Shown here in pieces: positions 22,241-32,800 of a stretch of DNA of 64,000 nt (the stretch's first letter is position 1; every line of letters starts with the position of its first letter). Below the pieces are notes generated by a model, which made no database searches, was not told where the DNA came from, and worked only from the letters and a program-made list of their open reading frames with translations. The translations under genes and the position numbers were made by a program. Origin of the DNA: Elephas maximus indicus (Eukaryota > Chordata > Mammalia > Proboscidea > Elephantidae); assembly GCF_024166365.1 (NCBI RefSeq), contig NC_064839.1, positions 35,352,378 through 35,416,377 on the forward strand. Direction: 5' to 3'.

Positions 22241-22343
22241 AAAACAAAACACGCTTAAATACCATCAAGTTCTATTCAGGTGAACAGGTGATTTTTTAGA
22301 GGGTGAGATAAACCAGCATTTCCACAGCAATATTATGACTATA

Positions 22344-22500
22344 TGGAAACCCTGGTGGTGTAGTGGCTAAGTGCTACGGCTGCTAACCAAAGGGTCGGCA
22401 ATTTGAATCCACCTGGTGCTCCTTGGAAACTCTATGGGGCAGTTCTACTCTGTCCTATAGGGTCGCTGTGAGTCGGAATTGACTCGACAGCACTGGGTTT
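22344..22500 (+). mobile_element. Afrotherian tRNA-derived SINE, short subtype
   Basis: Well-preserved head ('ggaaaccctggtggtgtagt') and tail ('gggtcgctgtgagtcggaat'). It is flanked by a 10-bp target duplication (tattatgact, 22331-22340 and 22500-22509). Confidence 0.94.
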
Positions 22501-22564
22501 ATTATGACTGTAGCTTAAAAGAATGGTGGGTACATTTTAACCATGAATCAAAAAAGGCTCAATA

Positions 22565-22651
22565 GCACTTGCTTCAGCAACACATACATGAAAACTGGAA
22601 TACAGAGACAATTAGCATGGCCCCTGCACAAGGATCACAAGCAAATTCATG
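22565..22651 (+). pseudogene. U6 snRNA retropseudogene, 3'-truncated
   Basis: The 87 bases align to U6 snRNA from near its 5' end (gcacttgcttcagcaacaca) through 'attagcatggcccctgcaca' and 'gcaaattcatg'. There are scattered substitutions, and the last ~20 bases of U6 are missing. It is flanked by a perfect 15-bp direct repeat (aaaaaaggctcaata, 22550-22564 and 22652-22666), the signature of LINE-mediated retroposition. There is no poly(A) or terminator T-run, and no obvious upstream proximal element, so it is presumably silent. Confidence 0.9.
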
Positions 22652-23628
22652 AAAAAAGGCTCAATAACTGGAAATTGAGAAGTTGTGAAGTTCCTCAAGG
22701 TCAATACATAGAGATTGAGAAGAGGTTCTTGTAAATAAGCTTTTGATGACTGACAAGGCAGTATATTTTCCTTGATGGATATAAATTACAGTAAAATACA
22801 GGTGGTTTTAGAGAGGCAACCCAGGGACACAAATGCCTTCTCAATCCATCCTAGGGAGATGAAGATTTTTAAAGTTAATGAGTCAGAAGGCAACACTATC
22901 CTCTTGTATCAGAGCGCTGGCAGGAAAAGAGAAAAAGCAAAACAAAACAAAACACCTACTTTCTGATCACATGCTTGAGATGAGTATGTGTGGACTGTTT
23001 AGGCAAAGGGAATGCAGAAATATTTCAGTGCATCCCCCACTTTGACAGTTTCCTGTTAGAACAGGAATTCAAAACTGTGGCCCAAGTACGGCAAGGAAAT
23101 CAGTTTTCGGGGAGCTGGGACACAGTAGCCACACTTGCATACCAACCCTTGGTGCTTCAATGAGCACACACCTTTACCCAAGTATATCTGTTGATAAGGC
23201 AGACATCTAGCAATGCCCCTGCAAACAAGGATTCTGTTGCCTGCAATCTCACCTTTCTGCTGCTGCACGCAGTCAGGATTCTCTCGTGCTAGACCTACTC
23301 GGATGCTGCCAACGTGCATACAAATGAAGGAGCCCAGCTTACAGGAGTCTAGCTCATAGGAACCTGCAGGCCGAACTGGCTACATTTATGTACATGAGGG
23401 TGTATTTACCAAGTTATTAAGAAATGTAGAGAAGGGCATCCCTTCAGTGAATTTAAAAATTCTACTTTAGCATCTTGAGATAGTCCATAATACCTGAATT
23501 CTATTCTTCCTTTTCTTGCTCCTTACCACTCTAGGCAAATGTTCTTAGGGCTAGAGTGGGTAGGTATACCTGGGTACTTCACAAGGGCACACCTGGTGGA
23601 AGCAGCAGGAACTATGTATTTAGTGTAA

Positions 23629-23797
23629 AAAAACCAAACTCACTGCCGTCGAGTTGATTCTGACTCATAGCAACCCTATAGGACAGAGCAGAACTACCTC
23701 ATAGAGTTTCTAAGTTCCCACAGTGTTTGGTGAATTCAAACTGCCGCCCTTTTGGTTAGCAGCTGTAGCTCTTAACCACTACGCCACCAGGGTTTCC
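23629..23797 (-). mobile_element. Afrotherian tRNA-derived SINE, short subtype
   Basis: Reads 'aaaccaaactcactgccgtc' to 'acgccaccagggtttcc' on the plus strand, that is, the complement of the family consensus. Confidence 0.93.
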
Positions 23798-25014
23798 AGG
23801 GATCTGAGAATATGCAGCCCAGTTTGTCCCCATCCCCTTGAGAGTAGGCAGAAACAGTAGGGAAAAAAGAAAAAGAGGTAGGGAAGAAGTATAATACAAG
23901 TCAAATCCTAGTAGTAATAACAAATAATCCTAGTAGTTACAACAAATATAACATTAAAATGAAACTTCTCTGTATAACAAAAAGATCTCTCAGTCTTCAG
24001 TCTCAATTCACATATTATAAGAAATACTTAAAGACGACTAGAGCAACATTCAAAGGCACTGCATGGTGAATACACCATCAAATCATGAAACTAAAAGGGA
24101 GTCAATCGAAGAGCCCCTCTCTCGTAAGAGCCTTGAGTTCAAACCCAGATTTGACTAGGACCGAGTAACTTGTCTTTGGTTAAGAACAACAATTCCAGGC
24201 TGACAAAGTAAATTTAGAGCCTGGGTGAAATTTCTGTGATGTAGCTTTTCAAAACGATTGTTTAAATTCATTATATTTCAGAGTGGTATCAGTCTCATAG
24301 GTTACAACTAGAGTGTAGTCTTGAAGAGACGGGAAGATGTGAAGAAAACTAAACCTCCTCTCCCCCACCCCCACCCCCGCAATGAATAAATTTGTCCACC
24401 CCCAACCCTCCATTCTCACAAGAGGGAAAATGTTTTCTACTCAGTTTTTCTGGGCCTTCACATAGCTGAATAAACTAAATGGTATGAAAGCTCTATATTC
24501 CTAAATTAGTCAAATGACTTTAGTTCTGAAAAGGAAGCTTATTTTTAAAGCACTTTGTAAATTTTAACTCTTGTCTAGATTTTTTTCCTTAAAAAAAAAA
24601 AAAAAACAACTTTCCTGTAGATTCAATTTTTCTACTTATCTAAATTTGCCCTAGGTCATCCCCAGTCTTAAGACCTGGAGTCAGTCTATAGGTCCTGGGT
24701 AAAGTGCTGCATCTCAGAACACTGGTCCTAGTGACCTCTGAACCAGCCATAGAGCAGCAAAGGAACAGCGTTCTCAGAACCTATACAGACCCCCAGAAGG
24801 AGCCCTAACCAAAATCTAGAAGGTTTGGCTGGAATCAGACCTACCTGAGATACACTTTAACTGCCATTTGGCTTGTACCTCTATTTTAAAATTAGTAAGT
24901 ATTAAAATTATTATAAAGAACCTAAAAAAAGTCAAAATGCTACATGATTTCTTAAAAAGGAAAGAGTCCAGAGCATCATCTTTATAACAAGTACCAAAAA
25001 AAGCTCCATTTCTC

Positions 25015-25175
25015 ACAAAGCTACACATCCTGACAACCACCCTATGAGGCAGACACAGTTTTATCATTCCCATTTTACAGCTGAGGAAACAGGCTAAAGA
25101 TTAAGTAACTGGTCCAATGTCACACAACTAAGAGGTAGAGCTGGAATGTGAGCCCTAGCCCCTCTACAATACTGC
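25015..25175 (+). mobile_element. MIR SINE 3' half
   Basis: Contains 'ttccattttacagctgagg', 'aagtaactggtccaatgtca' and 'gtagagctggaatgtgagcc'. Confidence 0.8.
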
Positions 25176-25639
25176 CCCCCACTGCAGTCCTCTCACACAG
25201 TACTTCCATAAGGAATCTGGTTGGCTTTACAATTATTCTCACAGTATCTCTTACAAAATGGCAAATACGTAAACTACGGGGAAAATGTTCTAACTTGCTA
25301 TGAAAGTATCTATTACATCTGTGGGGTAGGCAGTTAAATAGTAAACCTACTTTTTATCATATCCAATCAATGATACTTAGGTCTTTGAAACACCTAGAAC
25401 TATCACCCTCAGGATTTTTTTTTTTTAACCCTAAATCTCTGTTCTTTATAGTCTAAAGAAAAATAAGCCAAGAGAATAGTGGACATCCTTTGTCACAAGT
25501 TCTCATGAATTGGCCAAATTTAATACTCTTATTCTGGTGTTTTTTTAATTCTGCCTTGGAATTGTTAAAAATTAAGATAACTAATGTCTTCAGGGGACAG
25601 TATCAAGGGACAATGCAAGCAACGACCCACATAATGGTA

Positions 25640-25796
25640 ACCAAACCCACGGCCGTCGAGTCTATTCTGACTCATAGGGACTCTATAGGACAGGATAGAA
25701 CTGCCCCATAGAGTTTCCGAAGAGCATCTGATAGATATGAACTGCCAACCTTTTGGTTAGCAGCCATAGCTCTTAACCACTATGCCAGCAAGGTTT
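25640..25796 (-). mobile_element. Afrotherian tRNA-derived SINE with 13-bp target duplication
   Basis: Complement-oriented SINE flanked by ccacataatggta at 25627-25639 and 25797-25809. Confidence 0.94.
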
Positions 25797-26159
25797 CCAC
25801 ATAATGGTAGCTGCCCCCAAAGAAGTGGCAGAAATGTGGTATATTCCTAAGTGAAAAGAACATACGGCTTTTAACAAAACAAGGGCCTTTGATCCAATAG
25901 TTTAACCTAATTACAACTAACAAAATTTTACTAGAGCTAAACAATGTTTCATGAACTGTTTTTATTAGAACCTTTCAACTTCTTAAGAAATCAATGCTTT
26001 AACTTTCAAATTCTTAACTCTAAAGTTATTACTTTTTATTTTTTTAAACGCACAACACAAAATATTTCTGCAAATTGCTAGTCCGAAAACATTTACTGAG
26101 CTCTTATTTTGTCCAAGGGACTACACCCAGTGGTTAGTAATACAGTGAAGAACTCAAGT

Positions 26160-26345
26160 TGTCAGAAACCTGGATCCTGTCACTTACCCTATGTGTGACA
26201 GGAGTTAATTTTTCCTGGTAAATTTGTTTTCCCATTGATAAACTGGGCATAATAAAAGCTCCTATCCCAAAGGGCTGTTTTAAGAATTAAATGAGGTAAT
26301 GAACGCAAGCCCCAAACACAGTGCCTAATGCATGGTACGCCTTTG
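26160..26345 (-). mobile_element. MIR SINE
   Basis: Complement-strand MIR phrases: 'cattgataaactgggcata', 'taagaattaaatgaggtaat', 'cacagtgcctaatgcatgg'. Confidence 0.75.
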
Positions 26346-27765
26346 GGGTCAAGCCATTATTATTACCCAGAAGATTGTGGCATTTTCTTAGTACAAGTGT
26401 ATTAGAACGTCTTAACACTGCACTGTACAGTTATTATTTTAATGTTTATAGTGAACCAAAACATCCTGTAAGAGTGGCAAGTCCTCAGAACAAAATCAAG
26501 TTTAATGGGAGAGTAATTGAAAGATGGTAATCGGGGTTCATCAGATAGCTTCAGGGGTTAAGTTCTGGAAGGTCATTTCCCTACATATGACTATTTCTGT
26601 GCCTTTCCACCAAAGTGAAAAATTCAAGAAGTTTTATATACAACTGAATACAGATTATTTTTATTAGAAGTGTTATTGTGGTTTTGTGACTGAAGGGGAT
26701 CTTGTCTTCGACACACTTATGTCATTAAGTACTAAAATTTTATTTCTAAATGAGAAGTTCGCTTCCCTCCAAAAGGGGGTTATTGAGGGTAAGTGGAACT
26801 GAATGCTTCCAAACTTTTCATTAGTGAAGAGTGTGTTCAAAACCGTGTGTGGATACTATGCATACACGTGGTACTTTCCCATTACATTTTAGGATTCCCA
26901 TGTTGAAGGGAATCAATTACTGGCATTTGTAGACAATGGGTGGAAAAGATGGCTTCAGTCGATCTGAGTTACTCCAGTTTTCTCCATCTTCTGCTACTCT
27001 GCAGCTTTCTCAGCCCTTCCTCCTCTTACTGCTATGGTGCCTTATCTTCCCGAAAGCTCCCTCTTTTCTAGCCCTGCTCGAGGTTTCCCTCTAAGCTGCA
27101 TTCTCCTCCCATAGCCTCCCAACTTCTCCACCCTTTCCCCTGGCCCCCTCCCATCGCTACAAACACTTCCTCCTATTTCTAGTCCCTCCTATTTTCTGGG
27201 ACATTTCAACCCGCTCCCCCCTCTTCTCCAACCCCACCAAATTACCCCTACAGCTTCGCTGGGCCCGCTTTCCAAGCGCTTTAACCCCTTTTCCTAGCTC
27301 CCAAAGAATTAATATTTAAACTGCCCTCCTCCACACCTCCCACCGGAGCGGCCTTTCAAACCGCTCACATCCTCCCAAAAATTACTCTTTAAACGTTCTT
27401 ACTTTGCCACCCTCATTCTACAAACTGTTCCCTGTTCGCCCTTCCATGCTAAAGTTACTTTCCTCCTCCAGCACCCCCCCCATTCTCACATATTCTATTC
27501 CACCCCCCAAAAAGCCTGGAATCACTCTCCAGACTGTCTCTTCCTTCCAACGGCTCTCCAAATTAACTTTCCCAGCAACCTCCCACCCCATGATTTAAAA
27601 TGTCCCATCAAAAAAACCTAACAGTCCTGGCCTCCCCCCGCCCCCCCCCCCACGAAATCTTTCTGCCATCCTCGCAACTTCCTGGGTTCCTAGTCCTCCC
27701 CACTCCCGTAAGCCTCGCGTGTCGGGCTCCCATCCACCCGGGGAAGAGCCCCTGCCCGCACATAC

Positions 27766-28150
27766 CTCGAGGATCCGGCCCGCGCCGCCCCCTTCTCCGT
27801 CCTCCGCCCGCGCTCGGCCACCCTTTCCGCCCTTCTGTCGCTCCGCTCCGCCCCACTCGCTCCCTTCCTTCCCTCCGCCTTCCGTCTCCACACCCCTCCC
27901 TTCCCCCACAATTCCCAGCCCTCCCACCGGGGCCCCTCTGGGTTCGCCCCCACCTCTGCGCGGCCCTCTCCTCGCCCCTCCCCCCTCCCCACCGCCCCTC
28001 CGCTCCCCGCCCCTCTGCTCGCCATTCTTCTACCCGAGCTGCGCGCCCCATCCGGCTCCAGCTCCCTAGCTACCCGCTCCTTCGCGCCCTCGCCCCCATC
28101 CCCAGCTTGTTCCTCGCTTCCCGCGGCCTCCCGCGCCCCCCGCCCGCGGC
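27766..28150 (-). other. CHTF8: Probable CHTF8 non-coding exon 1
   Basis: On the minus strand a donor (cctcgag|gtatgtgcgg) lies at 27766/27765, downstream of the expected start in the island. Another possible donor (tgcag|gtcagg) lies near 28155. Which is used, and the exact 5' end, cannot be decided from sequence alone. Confidence 0.35.
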
Positions 28151-28328
28151 CTGACCTGCAATGGCGGCCGCCGAGCGCGGCGCCGCGCGGCCAACGGGCG
28201 ACAACCGAACCTCCCGCCGCCGTCGCCGCCGCCGCGAGCACTGCCTGCGCACTTCCGGCCTCGTGTCGCGAACACTTCCGGGGCAGAGCACGAGAGCGCG
28301 CGCGCACGTGGGACCGGGGCGGAGAGTG
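28150..28328. promoter_or_regulatory. Bidirectional core promoter, CHTF8 (-) and UTP4 (+)
   Basis: TATA-less. It contains two ETS/GABP-type sites, CACTTCCGG at 28250-28258 and 28273-28281 (23 bp apart), a CACGTG E-box at 28305-28310 and a YY1-like CAATGGCGGCC at 28159-28169. ETS pairs are typical of housekeeping divergent promoters. Factor binding is inferred from motifs only. Confidence 0.7.
28283..28328 (+). other. UTP4: UTP4 non-coding exon 1
   Basis: It ends at a consensus donor (gagagtg|gtgagcgc). Joined to exon 2 at 29657, it gives G at -3 and G at +4 around the ATG. The start site is only approximate, placed just after the second ETS motif. Confidence 0.55.
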
Positions 28329-29656
28329 GTGAGCGCGGGACAGGGGGTGAGTTGGGGAAGGGGTTTGAGAAGCGTGTGAGAGGGGCGAGTCTGAGGGGGT
28401 GGGATTCGTACAATTTCCGCGCCCAGCGGAGCTCTCTGAGTCCTTCGTGCCGAGACGGGATGGGGGCTATTCCACAGACCCCCAGAGAAGGAAGGGGCGG
28501 CGAAGACTTGCAACCGCTTCAGACGCCCTCGTACCGGGGCCGGACCGAGCATGCCTGCTGTGCCCCCGAGTTCAGAGCCTTGAACTAAGGCCAGCAAGTG
28601 GCGTACCAGATTCGACCCTTACCTTTGGCGCTGTATGTTTGTTGGCAGCCGGGGTGGGGGTGCGGGGTCTGTGGAGGGGAAGAAATAGTGACAGAAGCCA
28701 AACAGTGCATCTAGAGTAAGTCACTGAGTCCTTTCGCTCCCTCCCCGTGAGGAACTCGCGATTCTGCCCTCACCCGTCAGCCCCACCGTCACTAGCTTAG
28801 TTTGGGTCTGTGATTTGCAAACTTTAGCCTGCTGTAGAGTTGGGAAGAGGTGCTTGCTAAAATATACATTTCCTGTTCTCCCGCCTCTCTCCCCGCAAGA
28901 TTGGAATTCCGGAGCAGTAAGACACTGGGTTTGGACTGGGTTAGGGTAGGACCCCAAATCCTGCATTTTTAAACCATTCCCCGAGGTGATTTTGATGCAG
29001 GAGTTCTACAAGCCTCACTTTCAGAGACTGATTTAGGTTGTCAGCGTTTCTTGCCTTCTCTGTCTTTGTGTGGTTTAGGCCAGAAGTGTTAATAGGAAGC
29101 TGTCCTCCATTCTCTGTCATTCTTTCTTGATTCTGGTGGCGGTGTCTACTTCACACACAAAGTAGAAGGGAGAACCTTAGCTTTTGCCCCTCACACAACT
29201 GGTCAGCTCTGTGTTTCTCCCTTATTCAGGTGCGGGCTCCCAATTAGGCAGAGAAGGAGGTTATGTTCAGTCCTTTTGTTCTCAGATCAAATTCGAGATT
29301 CTCACTCCTCTTTCCTGGACCATTTCCTTGAGGCAGCTCATGGGATGGGATTGTTAAGAGTCTGGGCGATGTTCTATGTTTTCATCTTTTGATTCTTTAC
29401 CGAAGTATCCTTATTCAAATCATCCTGAGTTCTTGGAGATCGTTTGATAGGTTCTTATGTGGGCAAGAGAGCATTATGAATTAGATATTCAGAAATGGAC
29501 ATCAGTGAGATATAATTGAATCCTCCCATGTATGAGTTGGAATCAACTCCACAGCAATGAGTTTTTTAATCCAGAACACTGATAGTGAACTGATTACATG
29601 TGACGTGCTGCAGTTAAAGTTTAACAATAATGACTCTCTTTTTTCCCCCCTCCTAG
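28329..29656 (+). other. UTP4: UTP4 intron 1
   Basis: The G-rich end of the CpG island is followed by ordinary sequence. A hAT-like old repeat piece may lie at about 28890-28990, and an isolated 38-bp Afrotherian SINE tail lies at 29531-29568 (atgagttggaatcaactcc). No other exon is seen. Confidence 0.55.
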
Positions 29657-29658
29657 GA

Positions 29659-29817
29659 ATGGGTGAATTTAGGGTCCATCGAGTACGTTTCTTTAATTAT
29701 GTCCCATCAGGGATCCGCTGTGTGGCTTACAATAACCAGTCAAACAGATTGGCTGTTTCACGAACAGATGGCACTGTGGAAATTTATAACTTGTCAGCAA
29801 ACTACTTTCAGGAGAAA
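29659..29817 (+). CDS. UTP4: UTP4 exon 2, coding part (residues 1-53)
   Basis: The exon starts at 29657 after 'cccctcctag', two bases before the ATG, and ends GAGAAA|gtaagt. It encodes the start of the first propeller. Confidence 0.96.
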
Positions 29818-32800
29818 GTAAGTCATTCTAGAGCCTGATCTGGTGTTTCTGATGTGTTTTTCTTAAGTTCAAGTCCACAAAACTTTTATGTCTTTTATAT
29901 TCAAAGAAATCAAAAGAATGTAACTCTCTCCTCCTGGAGTTGTTTAGAACTATATAACTGATATGGCAAATATGAGATCTTTTGTCTGACTGATGATGGA
30001 GCTCAGAGTTTTGGTCTGTGTAATGTCGATTAGAATGGTCCTACCTAGGGATTGTTGTCATTTGAAAACTGAGGTTTTCTGGATCTTTTTGGCACAGCAG
30101 GAAGGGAAATTTTCCACACCATTGCTTTATATCAATCTCAGCACCCTGGCAGCTTTGGTAAGGAAGCACTTCCTGCTGGAACTGTCAGTGCTAGTTTCAT
30201 TGTCAATTTAGAAAAAATGATCACCATTTTAGTATCAAATTGGTGATGTAATAGCAGGAAGATAGATTCCTATGTTCACCTGTCCAAGAGAATGCAGACT
30301 TATATGCAGATATCAGGGAGTAAAGGGTATTTTAAATTAGGTAAAACACTCTTTAGATATATCCAAAGGAATGTTACAGCGGCATTTTTTTTCAAAGGCA
30401 CCGATTGCTGTTTTTCTTCAGGTGCAGCTTTTAATTCAGTTCACATTTGCTGAATACCTAATATGATCCCAACAGCCTGATACCTGGCCCTCTGTAAATC
30501 TCCAAATGAATAAGTGAGAGATACTAGGTATTGTAAGGCAAATGTCAGAGGCCCTACCTTCAAGGAGCTCAGAGTCCAGCTGGGGGAAAGATAAGTACAT
30601 AGATAGTTTTCAAATAGTGTGATACATGCTGTGATAAAGCTAAACACAGGCACAGAACCTCGGTGGAGAGGTGCCTCACTCAGATAGGCAGGTTTAGGAA
30701 ACCTGGAAAGAGGTGACTTACTGAGCTGACCCCCAAAAAACTGATAGGAGTTAATCAGAGAAAGCTATTAAAGCAGAGTGAGCAACGTGTCCAATGACCC
30801 AGCAATGGCCAGAAAAGACAGGACACTTTAAAGAGCGTAGGAGAAATGAGGCTGTAGTAGAGACCAGATAAATGTTTAGGGCCTTTTGTAACACGTTAAA
30901 GAGCTTGAGTTGTCATGCAGGCTATAGGGAGCTCTAGGAAGTGAAATAACCAGAACTGTATTTTAGAAAGGACTCTCTAGCTGTAGGGTGAAGAAGAGAT
31001 GGAAGAGGAAGGAGGATAGAGACTGGGAGTCCAGTGAGGAGAGACTGTTTAGTAGTCAGGGGAGAATTGAGGCAAGGGCAGTGGAGATGGTCAGGAGATG
31101 ATAATTGGAGAAGAATAAGGGAATAGAGTTGTGAGAACTTTTGGGTTGATTGTTATTTCTTGCAACTTGTCTTCCCCACTAGACGTGTTTGTTGAGGTCC
31201 GTGTCTAGTTTAGTAGGTGCTTCAGTGGATATTTACTGAACGAATCATTGAATGTGAAAGTGATGGTGGTGTCAAGTTTTCAGCCAAAAACCAGTATTTC
31301 TGACAGAGATAGTGTGTGGGTCCAGAGTGAATATACTGGTGTGTGTACAGAAGAGCCTAGTAAAGACTGGAGCAGAGAGCCTGTGGCATAGGTAACCATC
31401 GCACGCACAGCTCTTGTTGTCTTGAACACTCTTTTCGACTCTCCTGGCGTGATTCACTCTTGCTGGCTCTCTGGTTTCCACTTACGTGCCACTTCCCTAG
31501 GACAGCCATCTTATATGCCCCTAACCCCAAGATTGTGCTAGATCCCTCTGATACAGCAGCTTTCAAACTTAATTTTGACTGCCATCTGCAATAGTAAATA
31601 TACTTTACATATGCAAACATTTATAACTTAAATAAAAGTTTTGTGAAAATAAATTTGCTCTTACATGCAGTGCATTCTGATATTTTCTATGTAATAAAAA
31701 AAAAAAAACAACTGGTCATCACCCACCACAAATAGGCCACATTCTATAGAATGAAAAGCATGCTTGTTGCATCCTGTGATGTTTCTTTTTTCATTTATTA
31801 CAGTTGTAATTAATAGTTTGTGTGTTTAATATCTTCCCCACCGAACTTCAAGTTTAATGAGAACATGGACCTTGTCAGTGATTTTCGTGACTGAATTCTC
31901 AACACTTGGCAAGTGCCTAATACAAAACCACTGTTCAATTAATAATTATTGAATAAATAAGTCAGCCATTCCTTACCTGGTGTTCCTTATTTTCTTCTAT
32001 TTGTTTTCTTTTTTCTCTAACAATTAATTCAATCTAGTTTTCGATTTTCTCCATATTTCTTTCCCTACTAAGATTGCTTAGCTCTGGTAATCACTCTCAG
32101 AGCAAGAAAAATTAGTTATCTGTTAGTGCGTAATGTGTGTGTGTGCATCTTCACCCTGCTAGGAGTAAGGAGACCTACATTCTCTTGATGCCACTGACTT
32201 CAGCTCTTTGGGCAAGCCACTTAACCTGTTAGTAGCTTGGCCTTTTCAAGTTAAAATAACAATTACACCTACCCAATTCCTTTTGTGTAAGGTAGCTGTA
32301 AGAATAAAATACTTTAATAGGTATGAAAACTTTCTGAGTGCTTAGAGAACACTTAGAAATCTGAGAGTTGAGTGAAAAACTGGAGTGAGCTGCATTAACT
32401 TATGTTATTTTTATATTTTAGATAGCTTTTTAAAGGTACGATTGATACACAGTAAGTTGTAAAGTATACAAATTGATAAGTTTTGACATACATACACCTA
32501 TGTATGTATGTGAAATCATCACCAAGATAGCTGCACTGATTTTTAGAACATCAAATTTGGATACAAACTTTATTCTGCAGAAAAAGTTTTGCAAAATAAG
32601 TTCTAGTAACAGAAACAAAACCACCTTTATAAAATTAACTAAAATTTGAACCTGGGAAAAAATAAAAATGTCAGTAGATGTTATCATTTCTGATAGTATG
32701 AAACCTCACAGTTGTTAGTTCTAGGGATGTATTTTAAGTTTCACCATGTCGCCTATGACCACGCAGTGCTGGTAGCTGATGAATTCATAGTGAATTGAGA

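Larger units (their letters stand above)
20518..27765 (-). other. CHTF8: CHTF8 5' intron
   Basis: It separates the first coding exon from the promoter-proximal non-coding exon. Contents: MIRs (20550-20840, 21560-21790, 22080-22240, 25015-25175, 26160-26345), three SINEs, a U6 retropseudogene, and from about 26970 a long C/T-rich stretch leading into the CpG island. No further exon is supported, although small non-coding 5' exons could be missed. Confidence 0.6.
27640..28580. promoter_or_regulatory. CpG island of the CHTF8/UTP4 divergent promoter
   Basis: Very GC- and CpG-rich. Base skew is strand-specific: C-rich on the plus strand from about 27640 to 28150, and G-rich on the plus strand from about 28310 to 28420. 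Each transcript therefore starts into a G-rich non-template strand. A 13-C run occurs near 27641. Confidence 0.8.

Noticed and set aside
27608..28307. Several 110-205 codon frames across the CHTF8/UTP4 CpG island, including one starting at ATGGCGGCC (28161)
   Set aside because: Low-complexity Arg/Gly/Pro/Ser translations in overlapping frames on both strands, in promoter sequence. The UTP4 start is clearly in exon 2.
29557..29658. N-terminal extension of UTP4 in frame with exon 2
   Set aside because: This part is intronic: it overlaps a SINE tail fragment and precedes a strong acceptor at 29655-29656. The known protein begins at MGEF.
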